A DNA stretch of 64,000 nt. It comes from Cristatella mucedo. Taxonomy: Eukaryota > Bryozoa > Phylactolaemata > Cristatellidae. Position numbers and translations under genes: made by a program. Of this stretch, positions 45,595 to 58,374 are shown one piece after another. Below the pieces are notes generated by a model. It was not told the origin of the DNA and ran no database searches. It worked only from the letters and a program-made list of their open reading frames with translations. Each line of letters begins with the position of its first letter. Within the stretch, counting starts at the first letter, position 1. The stretch lies in assembly GCA_009760855.2 (NCBI GenBank), contig WPIO01000079.1, positions 1,858,238 through 1,922,237 on the forward strand, written 5' to 3'.

Positions 45595-45800
45595 GCAGGA
45601 GAGTTTTGTATAGCGAACTCACAGCCTAAGCGGCTTTCGGTACGCATTCGGTAGCCAACAGACTTCGTCTCACGCAACGAAGAGAAAGTGGGAAGCATAG
45701 CAGAGTTAGGAGAGCAGTTTAGGTAGTGAGTAGCATAGAAGTAGCAGTTCAGGACCGCTGAAAAAGATGTGCCATAGTCGGCAGTTGGAGAGTAGATGTG
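45595..45800 (-). mobile_element. LINE family 2 3' UTR end
   Basis: Minus strand: GACTATGGCACATCTTTTTC, AGCGGTCCTGAACTGCTACT, TTTCTCTTCGTTGCGTGAGA and ACAAAACTCTCCTGCGTAA. The first part is nearly identical to the sequence just inside the window's right edge. Confidence 0.85.
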
Positions 45801-46687
45801 GAGTAATGCAGAAGCTGAAAACATTAAAAGTATGCGCAGGCAAAGATATCTACAAGCTATGTTACAAGACACATATTTTTTATTTATCAGATACTGTCTA
45901 AACGCAGCAATAACTGAATCGTCTAAAAGATTTCTTAGCTTCTGATTTTTTTAGCAATGAAAAGAATTTGAGTTTTAAAATTACTCCGACCAAGAGCAGT
46001 ACACCCAAATAATATTACTAAACGATGAAGGTGGTCTAATTAAATCGATTTAAGACGACTCTAAAAGTAACATTAACTATTAAAGTAAATTTTAATTAAT
46101 TAAAGATGTAATGCGTCTGCCCATACCGTCATATAAGATGAGCGAACGGCGAGAACAAGAAACCCTTGGAAAGCCGTTTCAAACTTCACGGTCTTAACAA
46201 ATTTCTAGAAAATATTGACGGCTAATTCACGATTGATGAAAAGATTTCCTCTCTTAAGCAGCTTCAAGAGATTCACTCGTGTAGATAGAAAATATAACCC
46301 TAATTCAAAACACTTCCGCCGACTGGAACCCACCGACAGTCGCAGGTATTGTGACCGGTTGCTAAATTGCGAAAGACACAATTTCGCGGTGACGTGCTTC
46401 GCCCGATGAGAGCTTCACTCTCAAATGACTTTTACGTTCAGCTGGCCTGAGATTGGTATCGGGGTTGCGGTGCAGGGAAAATTGCTCATCTTTGATTCGA
46501 AGAGTGCTGTACTGAACTGGTATGGCTGAAACGAAATATATTTCCCATAACAATTTTAAGTTGTTTAAGTTCGAGTTTGAGGAGGACAATGAGGTACTCT
46601 GACTGCAGTAGCTGAGTGTTATTAAATCTGCTTTCCAGGTTGGTGCGTACATACATACGTAGCTCGCCTTAGTGAAAATAACTATAC

Positions 46688-46842
46688 TAGCTGATTTAAC
46701 AGCCTAATTTTTATAGTAGCAGAAGAGCCTCAACGGCTGTCATCACCTCTTGCCGTTGGCCATATAGGACCGCCCGCCGAAGAATTCCAACATACGACCT
46801 CAATCCTGAAGAGCAAGCAACTGGTGAGATGCTGCCATTAAT
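46688..46842 (-). mobile_element. tRNA-derived SINE1 copy
   Basis: Minus strand: ATTGAGGTCGTATGTTGGAA (degraded B box), GGCGGGCGGTCCTATATGG, TGACAGCCGTTGAGGCTCTT and GGCTGTTAAATCAGCTA. Confidence 0.75.
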
Positions 46843-48489
46843 TTTCGCATTCGCTGCTAAAAGTGGTGGGAAGCGTCACGAGTCATCTCAGCAAGCAAGA
46901 ACCTCACGAAACTACGCACTTGCGTAAATTTGCTTTTTCGCGTATGAAAATCTGTTGGCCTTATAGCTAGACGCCTACAGACTAACTCAGGCTTGCTCTC
47001 TCATTGCCTGGTGCTACAGAGGGCACTAGTAAGCAACTGACTGATTTGTGTGCCGTCGTGTGTTACTCTGCTCATGGCGGGCGATAACAAAGAGCAAAAT
47101 ATAGAAACTATAATTTCATAAAATAAAAAATGGCTTGTATTAATAACCTTATACTTTTAGAGTATTTCATATCTTCAGTTACACCTTTACACTGTGAAAG
47201 CCGGCACTTTTAATATAAAGAGGGCTTCACAGCCGTCAGAAATGTGCTTTTAATTCTTTGTGCAAGCGTCACTTTGACCCCCATCAATAGCCGACGACAT
47301 GTTTGGCTGCTCACTCGTGCGGCCAGGACGACGTGTCGACCCTTTTTTCTTCTAGCATTCTTACACTAAAGACTTCATTTTACACGTATCGTAGCCAGCT
47401 AGTGCTTCCTTCTCAATTCAAATGCGACAATGCCACTGCAGCGACTTGGAGAGTCTTAGAGATAAGGCTCAATCGCGATTGCTCAATACCGAAATCAGAG
47501 AGTATCATAAGCTAGTCACGTACTTCATAAACAGTCAGGAACGACTAGTGCTTGCCCATAGCATAATTCTTGCCACGGTTTTAACTTTGTCCGCGGTAAT
47601 ACAACGCCATCCGAAGAGGTCATTCAAGCTCAGGCGGTCAGCTATCCTGTCTATGTCCAGACAACTCGCTCAAATTGGCGTCCAATTCATTGGAATGCGA
47701 GGAAGAAAGAAATGAACTCGTGCTGCATCTCGCGACCTAATTAATGTGCAAGAGAATAAATAACCACCGGCTATTCAAGTTCGCGGTGTCAAGCATTCTG
47801 AAGTAGACAAGTGCCGTGCAAAGGCGATGTAAGTCTTCTTGTTTGCTTACGTATGCTTCGCTGAACAGTATATTTGTTTGCTTTTTCCTACGTCACTCCC
47901 TGGCAGTGGTTAATCCTTGGCTGCTGATTCTCTTGCCGAGAGTTTTAAAGTGCAGGTGCAGACATGTGGTTCTCTTGAAGCTCAATGCAAATAAATTGCT
48001 TATATCAATATTACAATTAACATACGAGCATTTGGTGCCCAAGGAATTGGATCTCGGTCTTCTGACACACAAATTTAGCTGAGCTGTTATCCTCATTCGG
48101 AATAACAATACGTCAAAACTTCTCCGCGGCCTTGCAGCAAGAATGTTTGACATGCTTAGTTAAATAAAAATAATTATAAAATTGAATTAAATTACAATCA
48201 ACAAAAAGTACATTATAGCTTAATTAAGAGCCAGCTATAGTTAGCATCGTAAGAGTCTACGCTACCGTTTGCGTCGAGAAACGAAATATTACCTTCTATA
48301 GGACTCAAACAGTAAAACACGATCCTGAAGTGCAAGAACATTGCCCCTAGGGGAAATTAACATTTACATATTTACATTTAATACGTGTATATGTATATTT
48401 ATTAAATTTAGAGTCCAATTAAGAGTGAGAGGCATTTAATAGTCGAGTGAAAACCTAGGGTAACAGAGACACCTGTTAAGTGTAGATTT
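46843..48489. other. No recognised gene
   Basis: Several short open frames (47303-48153, both strands) of unremarkable composition without domains or paired splice sites. Confidence 0.4.
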
Positions 48490-48860
48490 TAAAATTGGCT
48501 TTTCTATCATATCTCCTGCTGTTTTGGCCATGAGTTTCTGTATCCTGTTAGAAGATAACCTTTCAATAAATCATTGCACCTACTCGCTATCTTGTCTGCC
48601 TAATTCAAGCGGCGTGTACTTTGTAAAAGGGGGTTGCTTAGATTGGCACATCGCAACCAAGTTTTTTCCATGCACAGTTACAACCTATCTAGACTTCTGT
48701 AACTCATTACTCTAAGTTGTATATGTATTTACAATATTATTGGTGCAGTTTTTAAAAAGATATTTGCAGGCTAAGCTTGCCACTCGCAAAATACTGCATT
48801 CCACCATCTTCCATCACATCCACTGGCTCCTAATCTAGTAGATTATCAAATTTATAATTT
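48490..48860 (+). mobile_element. Old LINE RT C-terminal fragment
   Basis: Fragments LTTYLDFCNSLL-like, AGTTTTTTCCATGCACAGTT and a HIHWLL-like block follow the order of the family 1 RT C-terminus. Heavily decayed. Confidence 0.6.
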
Positions 48861-49554
48861 TTTAATATTTTTAAAGTTGTCTGAATTTTTTTACATGTAG
48901 GATAGAATCTAAAGTGCTTCTAACCCAGCGTCGCTAGTGGTGGAACTGAGCGGAGGGAACGGAGAAATGGGAAACGCCTCTTTGAGTGGGGGAGGGGCGA
49001 CCCCAGGCCGCCCATCCCTCAGGGCGGGGTAGGAGTACAAGTTTGGACAGTGGAAACTGGTAGTAACATATGCATGGTTTTTTAATCGTCCTCTTCATCT
49101 AAAAAATTCTCACTACGCTTACATTTATAAAGTTATGCATTTCTGAAATTAATGACATCCTTAAAGCCTTTGGGACCTCGTGGCTGTTTGCGGCCTGGGT
49201 TTGGTGACAATATGAACGGCAGCAGATGGGTTGCATTGGTCGAAGAGGAGACTAGGCAACGATTTACAAGTTACATTACAATAACCTTTAGTCATCTTGG
49301 GCTAAATACATTTTAAACTAAGACGCCTCCTGCATAACAATGGACGGTCGTCACGATTGTAAATGAAAACTTTACTCCACTATTGGTCTTCGCATCACAG
49401 CACTTGCTCTTCTGACTAAAATAATTGAGATTTGCCTCAAACCAACATTAAAATTTGGACACCAATATCTAGTATTAGGTACATAAAGATAGCATGGCGA
49501 TGAAGTAGATGGGTTGAACAATGTCATTTTGGATAAAATAACCGAAAGGGAGAT
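48861..49554. other. No recognised gene; short GC-rich block
   Basis: A GC-rich stretch at 48935-49035 with GGGGCGACCCCAGGCCGCC stands out in AT-rich DNA; possibly a DNA-transposon end. Nothing else recognised. Confidence 0.3.
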
Positions 49555-51695
49555 AATAATAATAATTATGCGCTTGATGAAGCACCTTCAGAGAACTCGA
49601 TCTCATTGTAGGCACGTTACATTTGCTGCAATGTAAACGTGATCAAATGGTGACTAGTATCATGCTTGAAAAACAAACAAAATGAATAACAAGGTTAGGG
49701 GTGACGTGCACGGTGTCAGCATGCAAATGTGGTTAGTGGTAGCATGCACAGTGTCAGCACGCAATAGCATATAACGAACGAATCACGGATACCCAGTAAA
49801 TGCTGTCATAAACAGGTTCGCCATTAAGTTCTTTTAAATTACGTCAAGTCAGGGGATGTCGTGACACAAGTCGGGAGTGATTTCTATGCCTTGAGAGCCA
49901 AATAACCAAAGGCACGGTCTCCAAAGAATTTGAGGTTTGTACAAGGTGTAGGTACACTTAGATTCCGAAAAGCAGATGGTACGATGCTTGGCCTGGTGAG
50001 GGAGTAGATCTCATAAGTAGGCTGAAGCCAAAGAATGGAGGGACCTAAATTTAAGCGACGAATCTTTGAAGTCGACGAGTTGCTTTATAGGTAGCCAGTG
50101 CAGTTCGACGAGAAGTGTTGTGATGTGGCAACTGCAACGCTCACGACAGACAAGCTTAGCTACAGAGTTTTGCACCAGCTGGAAGTGCCTCATTGCAAAT
50201 TCCGGTAGGCCAGCGAGCATTAAGTTACAGAAGTCAGGACGGGATGTCACAAATGTATGGACCAACTTAGATTTGGTATCTTTTATCTAAATAAGCCGGA
50301 ATTTTAGTATTTGTATGATGCTTGCATAAGTAGGTAAACTTAATTGTTGAGCTGGTGTTGTCGCTAACGAAATGTCACTTTGGAACATGACACCTCGATT
50401 TCGTGCAGATTCAACAGGAGGTATGCTGGCAGAGCCGATTTTGAGCATTAACCTTTACAACACACCATGTGTTGATTTCATCAATACATGCAGAAAAGGA
50501 GTCGACAGAATTCGATGTGCTCGATCGCTGGAAGGAAGCGAAGCAAAGGTACAACTGAATGTCATCTGCATCGAAGTGGAAGCCTAGATTGTGTTCGGCA
50601 GTCACATTGGCAAGAGGGAAATGATAGACCGTGAAAAGAACGGGACCTAGCACAGAGCCCTGAGGTACCCCATATTTCAGAGGTACCTCGGTTAATCTTT
50701 GTCCGTGCACATCAATACTCTGCAGTCTCCCACTGAGGTAACACCTGAACTATTGCAGATCACAGGCAGTGATGCCAAGGCGAGATGAGAGGTGCTGAAG
50801 TTGACCTTCATGATTGATAGTATCAAAAGTTGCCGAACGACGGAGGAAAACAAGCCGAGATACTCTACTCATATCTGGATTCGTAATTAGGTCGTTATAT
50901 AATCGAAGCTCTGTGGAGTGATTAGCTCTCAAGTCATACTAGAACTTATTACCAAGGTTCGACGTTTCAATGTACGAGTTCATCTGGTCAACCACGACTC
51001 GTTTCAGTGTCTTGGATAGGAACGGTATAATGAGAGAGTGTGTGTTAGTTGCTCAAGTTCTCTTGGTCTAGTGCCTCTTTCTTGAGATGTGGCCTGACTA
51101 CAGCTTTTTTCAAAGGTGCTGGGATGTGACCTGAGGCGTACGACACATTAATGATGTTAGTTATGCGAGCCAACAGCACATCAATGCAACGTAGGAGCTG
51201 AACAGTGTGAATAGGGTCTACATGATTTGCTGTCTTCCTTGATTAGGATATGAACTTTAGGACGAGATCACTACTGACCTGTTTAAATGTAGACATGTAG
51301 ATGCTGTAAGGAATCGAGGGACAGCATTCTAGTGGGGGGATTCTGCCATCGCAGGAATGAGCTCCCTGATCATGTCGATCATGACCTCTCAGAGAATCGA
51401 GAAAAGCTATCGGCTAGATAATCACAGGGATTATCAGGTGAGGAGCTCATCTGGGAGCGGTTGAGGAGATGTTTGATCTTAAGACATTTGCATTTTTTGA
51501 TTGTGCTTCCACGATTCAACAATGCTTATATAGAAGACAGCTTTGGCCTCTGCTAGGATCGATTGGTACGACCTAAAGTAGTCCTCGTATGCCAGTCGAT
51601 GGACAATTAGTCCAGATCTTTTGTATGATTTTTTTCAAGAAAGTGCTTAGTAGACCTAGCTAGTTTAATGTCTATGGTAAACCTATAGATTGATA
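49555..51695 (-). mobile_element. LINE family 1 copy, end of EN to tail
   Basis: Minus strand from the last endonuclease codons (TTTACCATAGACATTAAACT at 51690) through the linker, RT (FRANHSTE, KYGVPQGSVLGPVLFTVY with the intact VPQGS, HFDADDIQLYL with the tyrosine of YADD changed to D) and C-terminus (VTSRPDFCNLMLAGLP) to the 3' UTR, hairpin and ATT tail. Frames break at several places, for example between 50410 and 50265. Older than the 8250 copy, younger than the 20450 copy. Confidence 0.85.
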
Positions 51696-51984
51696 GTTGA
51701 GTTTATAGATTGAGTTGATAGATTGATATTTGAAAGATAAGTTGAGATACGTTGATAGAATGGTGCATAAAATGGAGCAGGGGTGAGTGGTTTAACCTGT
51801 CAAGAATCAGCGATCTAATTGAATGTACTTGCAGGAAATGTGGGAAATCTTGTTTCACATTGATGATGGCCAAGGAATCTCTAGCTGCAATATTAACGAG
51901 GTGAATGAGCTAAAAAGATGGCTGGTGGTCAGCATCAGAATACCGATTTCCGCACATGGAATTCTACTATGAACGTGTAAGCAA

Positions 51985-52130
51985 TAGTAATAATAATAAT
52001 GATAACAAATTTGTATAGCACTCTTGGAGTACTCTTTCTAGGCACTTTTCAGATGCTGTACAAAGAACATTGCCAAATTATTAGTAGTTACATCCGAAAT
52101 CTGTAGCCACAATGTAAGCACAAATACGCA
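51985..52130 (-). mobile_element. LINE group 3 3' end
   Basis: (ATA)n-rich start, then AATTTGTATAGCACTCTTGG, TACTCTTTCTAGGCACTTTT and GATGCTGTACAAAGAACATT; matches 12284-12430 and 41329-41480. Confidence 0.65.
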
Positions 52131-53409
52131 CTCGAAGGGCGTATTGCAATGACCCATCGTAGTCTTGACCTACACTAAAATAGTCTGAGACGAAAGCCCT
52201 CCGCAGTATTCACTTAGCTTCCACGAACGAGCTACTAGACTTACACAGAGGCTCTTGCATCATTGAGCAGCTGTCTGTGCAAAGTAAATATGTTTTTCTT
52301 CGAAAGTGGGCGAACACGTTTATCCTTTGATAGGACTGAGAAGGTTAACAATCTTCCTTTGGTTGCACGGCTTTCCTTGATACGCCCCGTATATTGTAAC
52401 GGTGACGATCGTTTTATCGAGGTATTGGTCATTTTCGCAAAGTGGCAATGAGGGTCTTAAAAATTTGCCATGATTCACTAGGCGATTGGTGCAGTGTGGC
52501 ATACCCTAAAAATGGATACAGTTATTGCTTTAGACAACTTTAAGTACGTCGGAAGGGCGACTCGTTGCTGGTGTGCGGCCGTCTGGCCTTCCAGATTTGA
52601 GGTGAGCCATTTATTGTATATAGCTACTCAGCAGCGCCGAGTGATGTGTTACCTTGACCCTGGCATCTTCAATAATTCAACTTTACCGTACGACATTGAC
52701 TGTGCTATTTGGACTGTGCGATCTTTGATGAGAGGAATCTGATCTCTGGAGAACGGACACATCCTCTGCAAGAATTGGCGAAAATGAAATGGCTGATTTT
52801 TGAGAATTAAGAATTTTTATAGTCGGTGTATTTATCGCTCTGCTACAGTTAAATATTATATGACCTGTGGATTTCCAAGAACTTAATTACAAAACTAGTT
52901 GTTTCTCAGGATAAAAGAACGATAGCTGCAGCTAAAAGCTATACAAATTTTCCAGAGTGTCTAGCTGCTTTGGTTATATATATGTATATATGTATATATA
53001 CAACTGCTACAACGGTACGCTATAGTGACTGTCTTTTGAGCGTTTGCAACAATCGTGCACTGTGGTGACTGTCTTTTTAGCGTTATATCTTGAGATAATG
53101 GACTCTCATAGCTGAAATTCATGGTTGAATGCTGCCTTGACTTACGAAATAGTGACTGGCTGGCTGTTGGTCAACGTGATTTTAAAGTAGACATTTGTAC
53201 GCAATGAAGAGAACCTCTTGGTTGAACGAATGGAAATTGTGAGCCTGCCTGTGGCAGTCAGTGTTGGCGACTACGTGCAGTTCGTTGAACAAAGAGTGAG
53301 CTAACTGGTTTTCATTGTTGACCTTAGGCTAGATGGCTGCTAGGCAGTCCGATATTGCTTGCTTGGCTCTCCGCGGCCCAGGCCCAAATATGTTAGCGTT
53401 GCGGTAGAG
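52131..53409. other. No recognised gene
   Basis: Overlapping short open frames near 52241-52742 on both strands without a recognisable domain; small TATATG repeat near 52975-53000. Confidence 0.4.
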
Positions 53410-53592
53410 CAACGGGTCTCAAGCTGGGTCACGACCCCATTGGGCGTTGACCGACCTTAACAGGGTTCGCCTAAAAGCATCGGGAAACACGCGCTTCCAC
53501 ATTCGGCACACAATGATTGTATGGTTTGGGGTCACCATAACATGAGAAACTGTATTAAATAGTCGCAGCATTAGGAAATTTGAGAACCACTA
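53410..53592. mobile_element. Non-autonomous hAT element (MITE)
   Basis: A 183-base element starts CAACGGGTCTCAAGCTGGGTC and ends AATTTGAGAACCACTA, imperfect inverted termini of the CAGTGGTTCTCAA type characteristic of hAT/Charlie-like MITEs. Its interior contains CACGACCCCATTGGGCG and GGGGTCACCATAACATGAG, also typical. No coding capacity. An 8-bp duplication could not be confirmed. Confidence 0.6.
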
Positions 53593-53672
53593 ACTGGTTG
53601 AGCACGCGTTTATAGCAGAACGTCGTTTGCTTAACGGCAACTCAATAGACACCGACAGAAAGTAATAGGTTT

Positions 53673-53811
<139 letters not shown>

Positions 53812-53859
53812 GCAGTGTGTAAGCGCAGAAACAAACTCAGCGGGCCCAGGAGAAGCGAC

Positions 53860-54510
53860 TGACGTCCGCCCGAATGCGCCAAGCACTTTCCTGGTTGCAG
53901 CGAAGCGCAGCAGCCAATCTGAGCTTACCGAGCGGGGTTAGGATTAGGATGAGTCCGACCGTCCAGAACAGCTCGTTTGTCATCTTTGAGTGCTTTCTTG
54001 CTGCAGAGATCGTTTTGTCAGACGACCGTGAGCATGTCAAGCACGCGAGGCTCTACTATGAGAGCCAAGCTCCGAAGCACTCTTCGCTCAGCGTCGGCTC
54101 GCTGCTGATGCTGAGCTGAAGCTCCGAGCGAGAAGTGGCACCGTGAGGCACTCGCGCGCATCTCCGGTGGCCAATGTAGCCGTTGATAGGAAGTCAATAG
54201 TCTTGTTTGAACAGTCCTTTCCATTGGCAGCTGACGTTCTCACCCCCTGCAGTGAGGAGAAGACCGGGCTCAGGTCGATAATTCGATTTTAAACTGCGCT
54301 CGGCGGAAGATGGCGGCAAAAGAGTCAGTGAAAGCTCTTTTGTTGCTTCCTATTGACAAACTGCTTAAGATGCGCTGTTTTACTGGTGCAAGCCTGACAG
54401 AATACCTGGAAGTGAAAAGCTCTTTGTGCAGATTTCGTATTCCTATAAGACTACTATGGATTGAAACAAAGGGTAATATTTAATTATGTGTCGTGATCGC
54501 TCTCTGCGAG
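53860..54510 (+). repeat. Diverged duplicated segment, copy 1
   Basis: Matches 59480-60010 in order: CTCCGAAGCACTCTTCGCTC, GAAGATGGCGGCAAAAGAGT, GTGAAAGCTCTTTTGTTGC, GACAAACTGCTTAAGATGCG and GTCGTGATCGCTCTCTGCG. On the plus strand ATG at 54310 in a good context (GAAGATGGCGG) opens 57 codons to 54483 starting MAAKESVKALLLLPIDK; the family is unknown and the other copy keeps only part of the frame. It could be a dispersed transposon or duplicated gene starts. Confidence 0.6.
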
Positions 54511-54544
54511 ATTCTATCATTGCCGACACTGTTTTCATTGCCCA

Positions 54545-54645
54545 ATCAGCGGCTTAGCAAAGGGATAGGTGGAATGGGACACATGTCCCCAGGAGACGGT
54601 GTGAAGGGGCGCCAAATGCAAAATGGATTTTTCAGAATTGTTATA
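54545..54645 (+). mobile_element. Possible hAT 5' terminus
   Basis: CAGCGGCTTAGCAAAGGGAT followed by GACACATGTCCCC and GGGGCGCCAAATGC resembles the first bases of ZMYM1-like hAT elements. No transposase follows directly. Confidence 0.3.
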
Positions 54646-56439
54646 GCTTTTTAAGTGAAAATACTAATATTGATTTCAATCAAGTCCTTGTATCAATGGA
54701 TTTGAATATTTCTAGGTAAGCTAGTTAAGCATGTTTACAGAATTGGACCAAGACAGGCTTAGCCGGCTGTACCAGCTCGTCGCACACGCTTTAGCTCATA
54801 GGGTCCATGCAGTGCCGTTGAGAGGATACTGTCCGCCGCTCACTCTGACTCGTTCCTCTTGTCATAATATCAATTTTGAAAAATTGTTAGTCAGCGTTTT
54901 TTTGTTATACTTTCTCCGACTTCAAGGCACAGTGTGGATTGCAACTCCTGGCGTCGAGGCGTAGGCGACGTCGGCGAAGTTCCATTTGGCCCTTCTTTCT
55001 CGAGCTTCCCTAAGGCCTTAGGGAAGCCTTATTAATTATTATAATATTAATAATAGGATTTCGTCTTGTGCAGACGGGCTCAGCGATGTGAAGGTCAATG
55101 CTACTCCGGACCAGCATCCGTGAACTGCATTCTCACTGCAGCCGCTGTGCATTCGTGGGCATTTTTCGTCATCCCGTTCTATTTTTATAAGACATGAGCC
55201 GAAGAAAATAAGTTGTGCCCAGCAAAGAGAGCCAAAACTTTGGCAATACAAAGAACCTAGCAAACCGAGCAAGGTATTAGACGGTCTTTGTAGAAGGAAA
55301 AGCTTAAGCACAATAAAAAACGCAGTTTACAGCCAGTAAAATGTTGATAATCATTGAGTGAATAAGGACTAAATAGGTCGAGTAAGACGAAAGCAAGCAG
55401 GACGAAGACAATAACCAGGCCACGGCAGAGGAGGAAAAGATTGTTGGCAGAAATCAGGACAAACGGCTGGGAAAGCATGCTGAAGTGCATAGAAAATAAA
55501 GGTACGTAGTTCATGAACCACTCTGCTAGGTGAATGGTTGATGAACAAAACAAGCTCAGGTCTGTGTTAACGAACACGGTAACCAATTGAACCATTAGGG
55601 CGCAAACACTTCCGGAAGAGAAGATGATCACGAATCTATGGCAATTTCCCCAAGTCCTGACCTGGAATGATATCGGTTACCTGAAGACCAAGCCTCACAC
55701 TTTTACTCGTCATTTCACAGTAACTTTGAACTAAATTAGAAATGCGCACGTAAGTCGCTGTTTCGGAACAACAACAAAGGTCCATTTTTCTTGAAAACGT
55801 GGAAGAGTCATGACCGCAGCAAAAATGTCACAGAAAAAAAAAGCGCAGCGAGCATGAAGTTAGCAGGACCTGGCTGGTTCGCTCTTCCTCAAAACAATTA
55901 GAGTATTGCTTCTATTTTTCGCACTTCAAAATGTCCGCCCAAATTTCTTGATCGTCGCGTGAATTAGCATTTCAGTTTAGCTAGTTAAGGAAACCTGAAA
56001 ACTGATCGCTGCTGAAAACAGCATTTCTCACCGTAAGACTTTCGCAAGATAGAAAGAAACAGAGAGGAGACTTCGAAAAAAGGTGTAGAGGCACTGCTAT
56101 TGGGGCAAGAATTGTATCGAAGAGACACTAACGACGAGAACTGCTATAGAGAGTTCTCCGCTGCATTAAATTTGCTGCTTCTCAGAGCCTGGCATTGAGT
56201 GATCACCAAGAGAATCTAGGGCTGGCTGGTAAGGAAACAATTGGAAACTTATTGTAACATGTTCATCTTCTAGCTCCAAACGATCCTCTACTATAATCAT
56301 AACTGGACCATGACAGAGATAATCCAAAGTCACTCTCCTAGCTGTATCCTCAAAGCCAAAACTAGTACCGCAGTAGGCTTGCATCCATACTAATGCACAA
56401 GTTACCGTGACGTAAGGCGATACAACTATATCTATTTCT
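54646..56439. other. No recognised gene; one hydrophobic open frame
   Basis: The minus-strand frame 55257-55631 (124 residues) is strongly hydrophobic with several possible membrane helices, but I cannot assign it to a receptor family, and it overlaps another frame at 55039-55311. Confidence 0.3.
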
Positions 56440-57900
56440 GTTTGACGCATCATGAGCATATTTCTGAGGTCTTTAGATGTGTTGATGTTGACATGGATGA
56501 CGAAACAGTCGTCATTAAAGAGTCTTTCCTTTGCATTTTTTAAGTCCACGCCGAAGATGCTGCAGCCATTGAATTTCTCATTTTGGATTAAGTTGAATCT
56601 GCAAATTTCCTTGCAAGATAGCGGCTGTCAGTGCTCTGATAATGCAGAAGTCACGTCTGGCCACTTTTTCAAATGTCCAAAAGATAATGCTGTCTTGAAA
56701 CGTTACGGCAAAGTTTGTAAACGCTGATAACCGTCGCTTGAACGTGAAAAGAGTTAAAGATGCAAGTCTAGATTCCGTTGCCGAAAACTTTCTGTAAAAA
56801 TAAAGAGCACATACTCATTACTTTTAAGATTAGCTCTGAGGTGAGAAAATCTGAGAAAAATCTCAGCCATCGCTTTCAAGCGCAACCCTGCGTCAATGTG
56901 GAGTGCAAGATTTGGGGATGTGAAACCTATCGATGATTGACTGAACGGCATTGTAGGTCTTTTGGAATACTTGCCTGAGGACACAAGTGGAATGCTTGAA
57001 ACAAGAAGGGAAGCTGGAAGATTCTTAAGTTGTATCCTTAACCCAATATCCAGTTATATTGTCAACTTGGTACAGCATCTAAAGGAAGATTGACCGTGTT
57101 TAGAAAAGAATCCGACGATAAACTCCAAAGACGGATCTTGTGGTCGCTAATCTTTTTAGATTTAAGTAATCAAGACTTCAATACCTGTCCAAATGGAATC
57201 CCTACTAGATGCTATTAGGAAAAGTATGTGTGAATTGTGGAAACTTGCAGTTTTACGACGACTCTGCCGAAGCACCCATAATTTCGGAGAACTCGCAAGA
57301 TTTTGCTGTCATGGCATAGGATATTTCAGGAATAGCATAAAATGCATAGACCATCTCAGACAAAGAATAATAACTAGGTATATCCAGCTCCCACACGTCG
57401 CGATTCAGGCCAAACGACTCAACTATAACTCGTGCTTTTCATTTAACCTGTGGAGAAGATTTGTTTCCTAATTTGAGAGTTTCTCTTGTAAGTCATTCTC
57501 ACCAGAGCTATTTCAGTTGCTCATTTGAAGTCAACTCTGGCTAGGTGGAAATAACCCTGCCTTATTTCAGAGCAACGCTGCACAAGATTGACTCTCTGAT
57601 GTGTCTTTTTCGAGCATACAGAAAGAAACACTTAAAAATATTAAATTGCAAACTTTAATCGACCAATTGTCAATGTTCAAGGAAAAGATAAATCAATAAA
57701 GTCAAAATTCAAAGCTGTGGTAGTTACCTTGTAACTAATTTCAGTTAATAAAACGTTCTCGACTCTACATTCTGGTTAGCGTTCATCTTTTGAATTGTAT
57801 CTTCGGTGGAGCTTTTATCAGAAAGTTTTAACAAATTGAGGGGGTTTCGTGTGTAGCTTTGTCCCCGGGTGTCGAAAGGTCTCACTGCGTCGCAAAGTAC
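56440..57900 (+). mobile_element. hAT transposon remnant, ZMYM1-like transposase, copy 2
   Basis: Plus-strand pieces in shifting frames: DDETVVIKESFLC, a CSDNAEVTSGHF block (compare CYEKAIVMSGHFSG in copy 1), NPASMWSARFGDVKPID and GLLEYLPEDTSGMLETRREAG. Order and spacing match copy 1 at 40225-41772. The right end shares GTAGCTTTGTCCCCGGG and GAAAGGTCTCACTGCGTCG with copy 1. Stops are common. The open minus-strand frame 56166-56549 overlies it. Confidence 0.68.
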
Positions 57901-58374
57901 AAGAACGAGCGTGGTGTGTGAGGACCTATTTCTGTCCGGTCCGTGGAAGTCACTGCATCAAGGACGTAACACTAGTAACTATTGCTGCCTGATGGAGGAG
58001 AAATAATATTTAATGGGTTTTATTTTTAAAATGACGGTAATAAATGGTCATTACATTAATTACTTCATCATAGCTGTTCAAGCGTGATGCCTACACGAAT
58101 TCATAAAGCGAAGACTACTCTGTGTTGTATGCCAATGCCCTCACTCTAAGTTACCAAAAATTAGATGGATACCGAGCAACGAAGGTTGTAAAATAAGTGA
58201 TTATACTGCTTATATTCTGTGAGACGACTACACTAGTTGCTATGCGTTTGCCTGGAAGGAAAATAATTGTAATGCAAAGTGTAGGACAAATGCATCAGTT
58301 AAACCTATTCGGGAGACTGAGAGCATGTAAAGAAAGGAAGGCACTTGGATATACCACAGCTTTCATTCTGAGAT
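57901..58374. other. No recognised gene
   Basis: Spacer between the hAT remnant and a LINE; open frame 58197-58415 ends inside the LINE tail. Confidence 0.4.

Noticed and set aside
55257-55631. Hydrophobic minus-strand frame suggesting a GPCR
   Set aside because: No conserved receptor motif (DRY, NPxxY or CWxP) is visible and frames overlap; not supportable as a gene.
56166-56549. 127-residue minus-strand open frame that at first resembled the end of a MATH/TRAF domain (FGVDLKNAKERLFNDDCFV)
   Set aside because: The opposite strand carries hAT transposase pieces in the order seen in the copy at 40225-41772, so this frame is an antisense shadow.
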